A DNA stretch of 64,000 nucleotides from Crossaster papposus (taxonomy: Eukaryota > Echinodermata > Asteroidea > Velatida > Solasteridae), in NCBI GenBank assembly GCA_037893245.1, contig JBAIAA010000777.1, positions 1-64,000 of the forward strand, given 5' to 3'. Under the pieces are notes generated by a model. That model did not search any database and was not told the origin of the DNA. It worked only from the letters and a program-made list of their open reading frames with translations. This document shows positions 44,675-55,213 of this stretch, in pieces. Every line of letters starts with the position of its first letter. Positions within the stretch are counted from its first letter, which is position 1. The translations under genes and the position numbers were made by a program.

Positions 44675-46286
44675 TCTAAATACCAAAAGTAGACAATATA
44701 AATCACAAAAGGGACTAATTTTATTAAACGAAAAAAAGAAGCAAAAAACATAAATAATGAATTGAAAGGTTCTCGGGTAGAGCGCATACAAAATCACTTC
44801 AGATGTTCGTTTTGGTCGGGGTTTTTTGAAGCGGAAAAACAAAATTTGACAGAACAACTTTTTTGAGGGAGAGTTTCGTACGGGTTTTGAATCAAGCTAT
44901 AAAGTAGGGCGAACCCCACCTCTTATTTTCTCCAGAAATTAATTGTAACTGCCCTTTAATTTCGTCCGCAAACATCGTCGAGCTCAATTCTTGATTCTCA
45001 ATTTCAAAAATTACAAACGGATTTTTATTAAAGTTGCAGTATAATTTTAATTAGAGCATTGCGATTCGTCATCAATTAATGTGTGGTTTTGGGTATTTTT
45101 TATTTTTTTTATTTTAATAGATTTAGACGCTCTTGTCATTGCATTTTATTCTGTTTAATATCAAACGTTATGGTTAATTGTTTCATTTAAATAACCAAGA
45201 GTGTTAAAACAAACAACAAAAAACACCCAAATTTGTTTTTTTTTAATTCAATTTCGAACGCCCCGTGAAGCGAATTTTACGATTTTAGGAGGAATCAGAA
45301 CGGTATACAATTGCAATAATACTTGATCTCAAATATAATTCATTGCTAACTATTTTTTTTAATTGAGAAATGTTCGGGGACCAAGAGTAAAGTGTCGTTA
45401 TAAGAATGTGTAAGGAAAGTGTTAAAATAACTGGAGAAGATATAATATCCTGAATGAAAAACTATGTAAATATGGTAATATTTCAGAATTTGTCTCCCTG
45501 ATTGTTCAGCTATAGCTTAACGTCAATGGTTTTGTGGCGATGTTCAAAAATATAACGTTACATGTATTTGTTTTTTTGTTTTTAATACAGTAAGGCCTAC
45601 CTTGAAGTAGTGTTCTTAGTCAGATCTCAACCGAAGTAGAAATCTTAGTGACTGAAGTTGAATGTCACCTAAAAATAATACAAAGAAAACAAATATCTTT
45701 GATCACAACACTTTAAGTCATTTGTTGTAACAAAGATGGTGACAAAATGGGGGGAAACAAGACGAGTCCGTGGATGCAAAGAAGGAATGTAGTACGTTCG
45801 ACTTTTGCCCCTACCGTTTTAAATAAGACTTAAGAGTTTGCATGGTGGAGAAATCAATAGGATGGGAGGTTTGCGGTAACACCATATGGGTTGTGGATGG
45901 TGCTGAGTTCAGTGGACCATTGAGGTATGCGATTCTGGATTAGGATACGCGGCAGATTTTGACAGGATGCTAACAGTAACAGATGCTTGGTATGATGCTG
46001 GGGTAGGCTGTGTGTGCTTATTAAAGGATATCAGAAGGATGGTGGAACTGCTTGAACATCAAGCACAGTACCAAGGGTATACATGTATGGGACCCTAAGT
46101 ACGTGAACAGCCTTTTACAACCATTTACGTGGACAGCGGAGCAGAGAGTTTAATATACTCTGACACAACCTACTCTATTCACGAGTTTTGTTTAAAACAT
46201 ACTTTTGTAAGAACCACTAATCAAGAAGGAATACAAACATTAATTTCACCTCAAGACTTGAAAAGCCATCTGTCATAGAACCTTAC
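44675..46286 (-). other. Probable 5' UTR intron of the C1q gene
   Basis: Runs from an acceptor TTTGGTATTTAG at 44675-44686 back to a strong CAAG|GTAAGG donor at 46287/46286. It contains no other coding signal. Confidence 0.55.
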
Positions 46287-46360
46287 CTTGTAAATCCCGT
46301 TCTTGCGTTCAGGTCTCTCTCTGGCTGTCCTGTCGAAGGCGAAGATAAGTTGCGGTCGTT
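46287..46360 (-). other. Putative non-coding first exon of the C1q gene
   Basis: Ends in CAAG|GTAAGG on the minus strand. The upstream limit is a guess from the promoter position. Transcript evidence is needed to fix it. Confidence 0.45.
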
Positions 46361-46386
46361 GTGAGGAATGAAGCGCGCGCTCCTGC

Positions 46387-46448
46387 CTTAAAACTTGCCA
46401 GTGATTTCCTAAGCAGTGACTGAGGAACGTTGCCCGGTTTCTGATTGG
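46387..46448 (-). promoter_or_regulatory. Putative core promoter of the C1q gene
   Basis: On the minus strand a CCAAT box (46448-46444) lies about 50 bp upstream of a weak TATA-like GTTTTAAG (46394-46387), which is about 30 bp upstream of a pyrimidine-rich CATTCCTCACAAC initiator candidate. Confidence 0.45.
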
Positions 46449-46900
46449 CCCCTAGTGCGCTGTCAATTACACACCACTGACTCGTTTGATACTCATGAAC
46501 GGGAGTTATGTTAATGTGGTTGCAGTCACCGACACTGTGAAATGAACACATCTTATTGGTGGACATTTTATAGACGTCGATGACACGTTCAATTGGCCCC
46601 TAGTGCGCTGTCAATCACGCACCACTGACTCGTTTAAAAGTTATGAACGAAAGTTATGTAAATGCAACTTTTAGTCACCGACACTGTGAATGAACACATC
46701 TTATTGGTAGACGTTTTATAGACGTCGATGACATGTTCAAACGCGTAGCCCCTAGTGCGCTGTCAATCACGCATCACTGACTCGTTTAATATTCATGGCG
46801 GGAGTTATGTGTTAATGTACTTGCAGTCACCGACACTGTGAAATGAACACATCTTATTGATGGACCTTTTATAGACGTTCATGACACGTTCAAACGCGTG
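46443..46900 (-). repeat. Three ~150-bp tandem units upstream of the C1q gene
   Basis: Units begin at about 46443, 46592 and 46746. Each carries CCCCTAGTGCGCTGTCAAT, CACTGACTCGTTT, GTCACCGACACTGTGAA, AACACATCTTATTG and TTTTATAGACGT. Units 1 and 2 contain ATTGG words that are CCAAT boxes in the gene's direction; unit 3 has lost one. Confidence 0.88.
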
Positions 46901-47141
46901 CTTTGTGATTGACACTCACAACTGACCAATGAAAGGAAGACAGATGAGATTCGAAGGTTTGCATGGCGAAAAGACAACAAAGGAACTTAGACCACGTGTA
47001 GGCCTACGTGTAGCGGTTCGCAATTTTTTTCTTCGGCAGCTGGGTAATGCGTAAACGTATATTCATGAAAAGAACAATGGCAACTGATCATCTATTATTA
47101 ACAAACTCTAATGAACCCCTGTCCTTAACTGACTCGCCAAT

Positions 47142-47206
47142 AGCCTAGTTGGTAGAGATATAGGCTATGGTTCGAAATGTCTGTGGTTCAGATCCGGCTG
47201 TTGTTG
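47142..47206 (+). other. tRNA-like relic
   Basis: AGCCTAGTTGGTAGAGATA (A-box-like) and GTGGTTCAGATCCGGC (altered B box with an extra base). Stems are incomplete, so probably a tRNA pseudogene or SINE head. Confidence 0.4.
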
Positions 47207-48035
47207 ACGTTTGTTTTTTTCGCCAATTTTCTTGCGGAATATCTTAACCAGAGAGCAAGGCTAAAGGAAAAACCGGGTTAGATAGATAAGTGCCTTGACA
47301 AATATTTTATTGTGACTTCCCCAATGAAAGACCACTCGAACCACTGACTTGTTGGGTGACTAACTATGATTGGTGGATATAAACATGACGTACACCGGTC
47401 GTGATTTGTTCAGTGTTCAGTTCGTGTTGTATGTAGAGCCCCCTTTATGAAACAAACACTAGCCACGATATTATTAAAGGGAACCTATTGTACCAAAACA
47501 TTATGAAAAAAAATTGTCGAGTTCCACATCTCTACGCTCTACATCAAGTTAAAAAATACAATTCTGCGAATGTTTTGAAATTTTGTTAAAATTAATTGTG
47601 ATGGTAACGCATTTATGGGGTTTATAATGCCAAAGCCGCTTGAACACTAAAGTTATCAGAATGTGTTTCTGCTTAATTGTAGCTCACTGTGGTTCTGTTT
47701 GGTTTAGTTTTGGGTTTTTTTAAGGGAGCGGGGTCTTCATTATTATTATTATTTTACTTACTTGATTTAGGACAATACATGCATACAATTATAAATTGTT
47801 TAGCCTCAGGTAGAATGTTTAACTGGTTTATTTTGGAAGCGCTCAGGAAAAAACATATGGAGTCTAAACTGGTAACTTATTTAACTGAGCAAGGCACTGT
47901 TGTGCTAACCCAATTTATTGTGCTTGGCAGCTCAAAATTTGTTGCGCTTAGCAGCTCAAGAAAGTTGGCCCCTAGAGCTTTGGAGGAAATACAGACCGGA
48001 AATGAACGTACCAGACAAAACAACATGAACTTGAT
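47207..48035. other. No supported gene; decayed MITE
   Basis: A 245-codon open frame starts at 47689 but runs through a decayed copy of the GGGGCCAATTTCA MITE (about 47870-47975) and the hairpin repeat that follows. I do not accept it as a gene. Confidence 0.45.
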
Positions 48036-48262
48036 GAACTCTGCGCATGCGGCCCCTGCACATCCGGGTCACTCCAATGGTGACTCTGACCGCTCTGACT
48101 GGTTCGTCTGGCGGTCTGTTCTTGACACGCGAAACTCGGTTCTCGCGCTCAAACGCGACCTAAGAACCTTACACTCGGAACAGGATCACACACCACCTAT
48201 TATTCAGGGTTTTGCACAATCGTGTTTCGCGAGTCAAGAACAGACCGCCCGAACCCAGCTTA
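48036..48262. repeat. Hairpin repeat unit 1
   Basis: GGTCTGTTCTTGACACGCGAAA and its inverse TTTCGCGAGTCAAGAACAGACC form arms about 85 bp apart, within a block starting CCCCTGCACATCCGGGTCAC that is repeated at 48524. Confidence 0.8.
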
Positions 48263-48523
48263 TACGTATTGACCATTCTATCGTTTCTAAATACGAGCCC
48301 CTATCCAATTTTTGTATGCACTGCCTTAAAGCCGTGGTTTGTTTTACAATCCGTATCTCTTTGTTACATAGGAACAATGCTTGCTTGGAAATAAATGTGT
48401 ATAAACAATGGTTTGTTATTTCATAGAAGAATTATTATTTTGTATTTTCATTATTTATTTATTTATTCGGGAAACCAATTTTTTTATATAAATGTTTTGT
48501 TTTGATTAAGCTGCAGCTTGTAG

Positions 48524-48755
48524 GCCCCTGCACATCCGGGTCACTTTAATGGTAACTCTGACTGCGGTTCGTCGCGTCGGGCGGTCTGTTCTGGACACGC
48601 GAAACTCGGTTGTCGCGCTTAAACGGGACCCAAGAACCTTGCATTCGGAACAGGATCACACATATATTATAAAATATTAGCGGTTTTGCACAATCGAGTT
48701 TCGCAAGTCAAGAACAGACCACCCGAACCCAGCCTATACGTATTGACCAATCTCA
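48524..48755. repeat. Hairpin repeat unit 2
   Basis: Second copy in the same direction, with ATATATTATAAAATATTAG inserted or expanded in the loop. Confidence 0.8.
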
Positions 48756-51519
48756 TCTCAGCCACGATAACCAACCATACATGTACATGACACTTGCAAC
48801 AACAGGCCCGTACGCAGGATTTGTTATGGGTGAGTGTGAATTTGTACTTGATGGGACCAACAATGGGATCAACAGTTTTTGTGTGCCAGTACCGTTATTT
48901 CTACATCAAAATATCATTATTTACCCCAGAAAATGTGGACCTTTTGGTATTTTTTTATTTTACTTTTTACAGCGTTTGCTGCTATCCCTAAATAAATTTC
49001 ATGAACATTTTGCATGATTGGGAATTTGAAAACGAAACGATCATGTATGAAAGCATTTTTATTTTACCGACCTTGAGACAGGCGAAAAACAGAGATCAAA
49101 ACCTGGGATTGATTTGGGTTCAGGAAAAAGATGCTCTGAACATTCCTGTCTGACTCCCGAAGGCGATCGAGCGCTTGAAAAAGCGAACAAGCTCCAAGAT
49201 CAAATAATAAATGATCCAAACTAAGTACTTCCAATGCTTAGTATTTCAATATATTTACAAAAAAAACATTAAAAGGGATACAATGAACGATGAATGTTTA
49301 TCTAAAAACCCATTCCGAAAAACAAACAAAAATAAATGAACTGTGCAGCGTGGTGACCGCGAATGACTAGCACACCTTAAAACATGCACCTTAAAGGACA
49401 TTTCTCAGCACCCTTCGTGGACCACTGCACACTAATCCCTGATTTGCATAAGACAAGCACCATTTCCAATAACGATCTCACACTTCCGATGAGATAATAA
49501 TTGTCTTTTATATCAGTGCCAAAGATAATTTATCTTTCCCCAATCTTGTTCAGCACCTTGGCGATCTTAATAGTGCTAATTTTTGAGAGTTTTATGTCCA
49601 GGAAGTTGATTATTTACAACAATCGTAGTTTGGGATTTTTATTTGTTTTTGTTAACACAAATTATTAACTTTTTTTCTTCCTAGATTAAAAACGGATGAC
49701 GCATAAACTCGCCACGAGCTAGACCAGAAATGTCTGTCAGCAGCGAGCAAGGGCGGAAATGTCATGGGTGTGCTTCCCGATACATTCGGCCGAACCTGCG
49801 TCGGGTCGAGCCTCGGCTCGGTGAATGTTACAATAATCCCGGCGCGAACTGGTTAAGTCATTGGAAACGTTTCCTTTTTTTAATTTGTGGTTTGGAGGAT
49901 TTTTTTGTTGCCCCTAAGGGAAAACAAAAACAACCAAACTTGCAACTCAATGTGCTTTAATGTGCGAAGCGGAACTGGGCACAGGGCATAGTGGAGACAA
50001 CTGCAAAATATTAGATAATGGGTGATTTATTTTGTTTCAGATTTATTGATATTTGTAATCTTTGCTATGCCTAATAACTATATTTCTGATACCCGACAAT
50101 TCTCATTTCAACCTCTGCCCAGTTCCGTCTTATTTTGCCAGAACCCCTCACTAATGAGCCCATGACAAATGTGTGGTATTATGGCATCCCAGCTGCTATG
50201 GACTGGGGGCGAGGGTGGGGTAGATACTTCTGCAGGGAATTGGTTATCATGATGTTGTCATGATTGATCATAACATCATGACTATCGATATGCACCCTCG
50301 CATCTATCTATCAGTAGATTTGTCACAGTATTAAGTACCTTTTATTAACATGCAATTTGACTAACAATTTCATTAATTGTTTTTTATTGTATCATTGTGA
50401 ACATTCATGTTGATATGTTTTTATTGCTTTTGAAGAATAATGGGAAACTGGGTAACAAAACAAATTGAAGGAGCGTTTTTTTGTGGTAACAGCCGATGTA
50501 TGCAGTAACACGTTAAGCTGCTCATCATACGAAAGAAGAAGAGGCATCGGTTAAATCTGAAGCATTCAAATTTACAAAAAGGTGAATAATAAATTTTGTA
50601 AAAGTCTATGTTTGCAGATGTTCAATCTGAAGTAGTCTGTGCCAGGAGAGTGCAGTCGGTATTACCCACTGTTGTCTCGACACCAGACTTCAGTACTTTA
50701 TTTGTACATCTTAGGAAACAATTCAAATTACTTTTGCTGTCATCACTGACGCCGCATGTGAATATTGCTCTAAAATGCAATTTTACCAGCAATTTTTTGT
50801 TTAACCTTTCAAATTACTTAATTCTAGAAAAAAATGAGACTGTCAAGGATGATGCCCGATTTAGTTTCTTTCAGATACACTCTTTGTTTTTCTTTCTGTT
50901 TTATATATTTTCCCTGTAGACCATTGTACAAAGTTTGTCCTTTTATGCTTGTTCGACACTAAATTTGATTAAGCTGTGGAAACTCTCGTCTTGTATTGTG
51001 TTATTTACTGATCCTAGTTTGCTGAATAAATTGTGCCGTAGTCAGGCGATGGAAAGATATAGATCCCCGCGAAATTAAAAAAAACACAGAGATTGTTAAT
51101 CGCGAGCGACACGACATTTTGGAGCTGCGTAAAGCTAAGTTTTGAGACCAGCAATGGTCGTGAGACATTGGGATCCAGGCTAACAGGACCCTATCTGACT
51201 GCAGGTATGGTCATTTGTGTGATATGCCAATGTTTTGATGAATTAAAGTTTATGGTGAATTTTCATTAATTACCTGGAATTAATTGAGGTATAGCCTGGT
51301 TATTACTTATTATTCGCTAAATTTAATTGCGGATAAGTAGATGAATTGTTTATGATAACGAGTCGTCGTTGTAATATAAGAAGTGAAGTTTCATGGTTTT
51401 GTCTTTCAAGAAATATGAAGTTCAATGAGAATGTACTCGTTCAGTAGCATAGTGTTCATAGAAATCGGAGAAGAGTTTGTGCTGGGGATTATTTTGTATT
51501 TTGTTAATAATTATCTGTT
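48756..51519. other. Gene-free stretch
   Basis: AT-rich with no supported exons apart from the half MITE at 49690. A small hairpin CATGATGTTGTCATGATTG and inverse lies near 50248-50283. Confidence 0.4.
49690..49861. mobile_element. Half copy of the piggyBac-type MITE
   Basis: Matches the element at 16160-16395 in inverse and direct blocks (GGATGACGCATAAAC, CAGCAGCGAGCAAGG) and keeps only the end GGCGCGAACTGGTTAA. Confidence 0.75.
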
Positions 51520-51777
51520 GTAGACGGCACATTTGCTTGGATACAGTCAAAAACAGTGACACCGGAACAGACGAGAAAACACAGGTCCGTGAGCCGGGTG
51601 TCAGGTGCCAGGAGCCAACAAGGTGCAAGAGGGTGTGGACAGCGATTGACCGCCGTTGCATTAAAGCAAGCAGAGCGTGACCGTCCATCACCAGTCACCG
51701 AGGGCGATAGCCGTCGAGAACAGAGATCACGAGAGCGCAGGACATTCGTCCGACAAACCGCGGTGGGCCCACAGTAA
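51520..51777 (+). other. Possible orphan exon, Arg-rich
   Basis: After a pyrimidine-poor but usable acceptor (CTGTTGTAG) a GC-rich frame runs VDGTFAWIQSKTVTPEQT, then an Arg/Ser/Gln-rich stretch (RREQRSRERRTFVRQ), to a TAA at 51775-51777. Base composition differs from the flanks. No family is recognised; it may be coding, or the edge of an LTR-type element. Confidence 0.3.
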
Positions 51778-51785
51778 TTTTAATA

Positions 51786-52122
51786 TACAGGGTGGTCCAA
51801 AAAAACACTATACCCAACTTTGGAGGCCATTTTCTCCTAGATGATAAAATATTTTAGTAATTTGGTTTGCATATTATTAAAGCATATATGTTTGAATACA
51901 TGTTGATGCATTGACAGCTCCCGTGGAAAAGCCATTTTTACACACACTCGCTAAAAATAGGAATATCTCCAAAAATATTAATGTAATATCTTCCCTATTT
52001 TCACCAATAATGCTCAACGATATATGCTTTAATAATATGCAAACCAAATTACTAAAATATTTTATCATCTAGGAGAAAATGGCCTCCAAAGTTGGGTATA
52101 GTTTTTTTTTAACCACCCTGTA
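51786..52122. mobile_element. mariner-type MITE
   Basis: TA|CAGGGTGGTCCAAAAA at the left and AACCACCCTG|TA at the right. Inverted arms run over 100 bp through CTTTGGAGGCCATTTTCTCC and ATTTTAGTAATTTGGTTTGC. The CAGGGTG start and TA duplication are typical of mariner-like elements. Confidence 0.9.
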
Positions 52123-52859
52123 TTCCGGAATATAGTAGTGTATAGTTAGCCACGTTTGGTTTTGGCTATTGTTCTTCCTTTGTGTTTTGTTATTGTTATT
52201 TATTAGTCAGAGTAATTATATATTTGGTTTACATATAAACAAACATAAATCTATCTAGAGCGGTATACATATATAGATTTAAGGCTAATAAGGTTAATAA
52301 CCAGGAGTTAGTTTCAGTTTTGTAACGACTTGTGATCATTGTAAATAAATTGATGTAAATGATTTTGTAAATATACAAGATTTTTAAGAGCTTCTCTTAT
52401 TGTCCTATGCGAGTGGTTTAGGGTTTGCAAACGGGGATCGCTTTAAATTTAATCAATATTTTCATCCGGTTGTGACAGGGACGTTTTAGGTATAAACTCT
52501 GGGGGAAAATGACCTTATTTGGTTTCATCTTGTGTTTTTCTGATAATAATACATTTCTCATTGATTTCAGATATCACATGCAGTCAATTGTTTCATTTGT
52601 AATTTATGACCATTTTGGTAAAATAAATAAAACATTTTTTTTCTAATTTAAAAAAAAAAATTAAAAAAAAAAAGTCAAAATGTTGTCAATTTTTATAAAA
52701 ATGAATATTATGTCTCACAAAATAGTTATATACATGGCTGCAAAGCCCACAGCTTTCAATTATATATAATAGAGCTCCATAGCCCCTCCGGTTCTGGAGA
52801 TTATGACATGTTTGCATATTGATTAATTCCTTACACAACTTAGAAAACGGCGCTGTATG
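52123..52859. other. No gene recognised
   Basis: AT-rich with an A run near 52650-52675. A ~80-bp word set (ATAATAGAGCTCCATAGCCCC, CATATTGATTA) is shared with 13627-13690. Confidence 0.4.
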
Positions 52860-53159
52860 CAGCGCGCGTAGGCCGCCAATGCGGGCGCCCTCTTATGTAC
52901 GCCGTAGACCACGCGCGCTATGACCACGCTAACTCACATCGGCCTAATAATCTCTCGAAAAATTCTAAACAGAATTGTGTCGAATTGCATGCGATTATGT
53001 GAGTTAGCCAAGACGACCTATTTGAAGGTCATGGCTAACCCCTTAAAATAAAAAAAATGTTCCATATTGTTAATTTTGGCCAATTTTTACAATTGTTTTT
53101 TTCTTTAAAAAAGTACATTTTTGGTCAATTTAAATAAAATTTAAAGTAAACAAAGAAAT

Positions 53160-53235
53160 TGGCAAGGCAGGACTCGAACCTGCGACCTCCAGAATTCTGG
53201 TCCGGCGCTCTACCAACTGCGGAGCTATCTTGCCC
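53160..53235 (-). repeat. tRNA-derived repeat, copy 3
   Basis: Identical in layout to 26384-26459 with one substitution in the T arm (CCTGC), which restores the pair that is mismatched in copy 2. Same flanking words. Confidence 0.75.
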
Positions 53236-54487
53236 TATACCTGTGGTTTCCCAAATACCAGAATGCCGTGTAGCCAGGGATCACACCTAATTTTACGATA
53301 CAACCTTGGAAGTGACATTGTGGGTATCACTCATTGAGGATACGACTTTTTATCTAATAATACACAACTAAACCATAAGGGAAACTGAATTTGCATATTT
53401 TTGAATATGCATATTTACATAGTCAGTTTCTCTTGTGGTTTATTTGTACATTGATTTGAATTTTTTTCTTCTAGACGACAAGCCAGATGAAATAAACAAG
53501 GGGGGAACCGGTACAATCTTTAATCCATGTAAGCTTTTTATAAGGTCAAATAAAGAATATATCGTTTCTCATCCTCCTGTGGATCAATTATTTGCTTGCA
53601 ACAAAGGTTTTTAAACAAATACAAATTGTCAAAAATCTTCACATCAGCACTTTTCTACTAATCCTACCAATTCGGAGGGGTGGGGTTAGGGGAGGGGCGG
53701 AGGGTTGAGGAGGGATGGGGGAGAGAGTTTTAGGGTGGCCACGTAACCAGAAATGTTTTCCTGTTTTGATTAACCCATTTTCACGGTCCCAATTTGGCTT
53801 CCATCAGTGTCCCAATTTTGCTTTTTAAATCTCCATCGCGTTGCAATCTACAACTGTGCACTCCCTGCTATAAAGTCACCGATATATGAATTGAGTAACA
53901 TGGCATACAATAGAAGACTGACGGGTTTCTGAAGACAGTATAACACCCATCTATAGGAAGTGATTTGTAAATAGCGTAGCCATGTAACTTAGATGTGATC
54001 TACAATTAGTTTCCTCCTATAAACACAGCCCAACCAAAGTACATCTGTGCTAGGTTGGCTTCTGAGGTAGCTTCTTGTAGCAGGTAATGGACGTGGCCCT
54101 CGATGGATAGAGGCAGCCCTCGCGTCTTGTTCTTGTTCTTCAGGATTCCCTGCATGCGTTGCTCGATGTTTTTGACGCGAGTCAGAACCTTGGAATAAGA
54201 CGGGATTGACAGGGAACGAACACAAAATTTAGTTTGTTTCAGTTGGATGATCAGATCACAGACAATCTCTTTTGTGTCCTTATAATTGTACTCGGGCGTG
54301 TCTTTCCTCAGGTGATCTTATGTGTTCCCACTCGCCCGATTACTTGTTCAATGAATTCACTAATGCGTTTCACTATACATGTACATGTATATACATTACA
54401 GGCTACAGACGACAGTTCAGGTATCACACTTTGGGCCGAGTGCCACAACGATTAATGCAATGGCTCACGGAGACCATTCTACTTCAA

Positions 54488-54656
54488 TAAGCCATTTGCG
54501 CGTGACCCCGAGTTAAATTTAAATAATATCTGGTACACTGACTTGTTCACACAGCTTGGCACAGTTTAACTTTAAATTCTCTGTGTGAGCTGTGTGAGCA
54601 AGTCAGTGTACCAGATGTTATTCAAATTTAACTCGGGGTCACGCGCAAATGGCTTA
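54488..54656. mobile_element. Foldback MITE with a proven empty site
   Basis: Arms of about 70 bp, TAAGCCATTTGCGCGTGACC and the inverse GGTCACGCGCAAATGGCTTA. In copy A the same place reads CTTCAATTAACACAG without it, so it inserted after the two copies separated. Confidence 0.93.
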
Positions 54657-55213
54657 TTAACACAGATGCACATATTCGACAAGTTTAAAGAATATGTCGA
54701 CAATAAGTTTAACAACAGTTCTAATCAAAAATTGGTCGAGTAAACCCTAAAAGAGATCAAAAACAAGCTTGCGGCCAAAGATTTAAACAGACTAGGAAAC
54801 TCGGCACAGTATGAATTTTGTGGCCAACTCGAAATATATTTAGGCAAAATTAAAGTTTCTATGTTTCATACAGGGAACACGGACACAGCCATCGAGGCAA
54901 TAAGACTCAATAAAAGATCGAACAATGACGCCGTAGATGAAGGACGTGCACCAACAGAGCTCCTCATACATTAAGCTATTGTACGCAATCGCTCAACCAT
55001 ATACTCCCTGTCCTCACGATCAGGCCATGCCACCGAAGAAACGAGGAGGGAAGACTAGGCCCGGTCGTGGGGCGGGCTCAGCCACCCTGCACCCAGCCTC
55101 GGAAGACAAGGGAAGTGACACCGCTGGTGAAAAAAAGCGACGTCCATTGTGGGGAGTTTGAGACCTTCGTTACCCTCTCCAAGCTAGTGGATGGCCAGCA
55201 GCAACTCGAGGTT

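Larger units (their letters stand above)
52860..54922 (+). repeat. Long dispersed repeat, copy B
   Basis: Collinear with copy A (26096-27595), including the tRNA-like unit, mini-exon, G-rich repeats and the FDKFKEYVDNKFNN frame. Copy B has about 430 bp (53735-54170) that copy A lacks, and a 169-bp foldback insertion at 54488. It ends abruptly at ...CAATAAAAG, where the Tx1/L1-like LINE region begins. Confidence 0.85.

Noticed and set aside
47689-48426. 245-codon open frame as a protein gene
   Set aside because: It crosses a decayed MITE and a hairpin repeat that recurs at 48524, and shows no domain.
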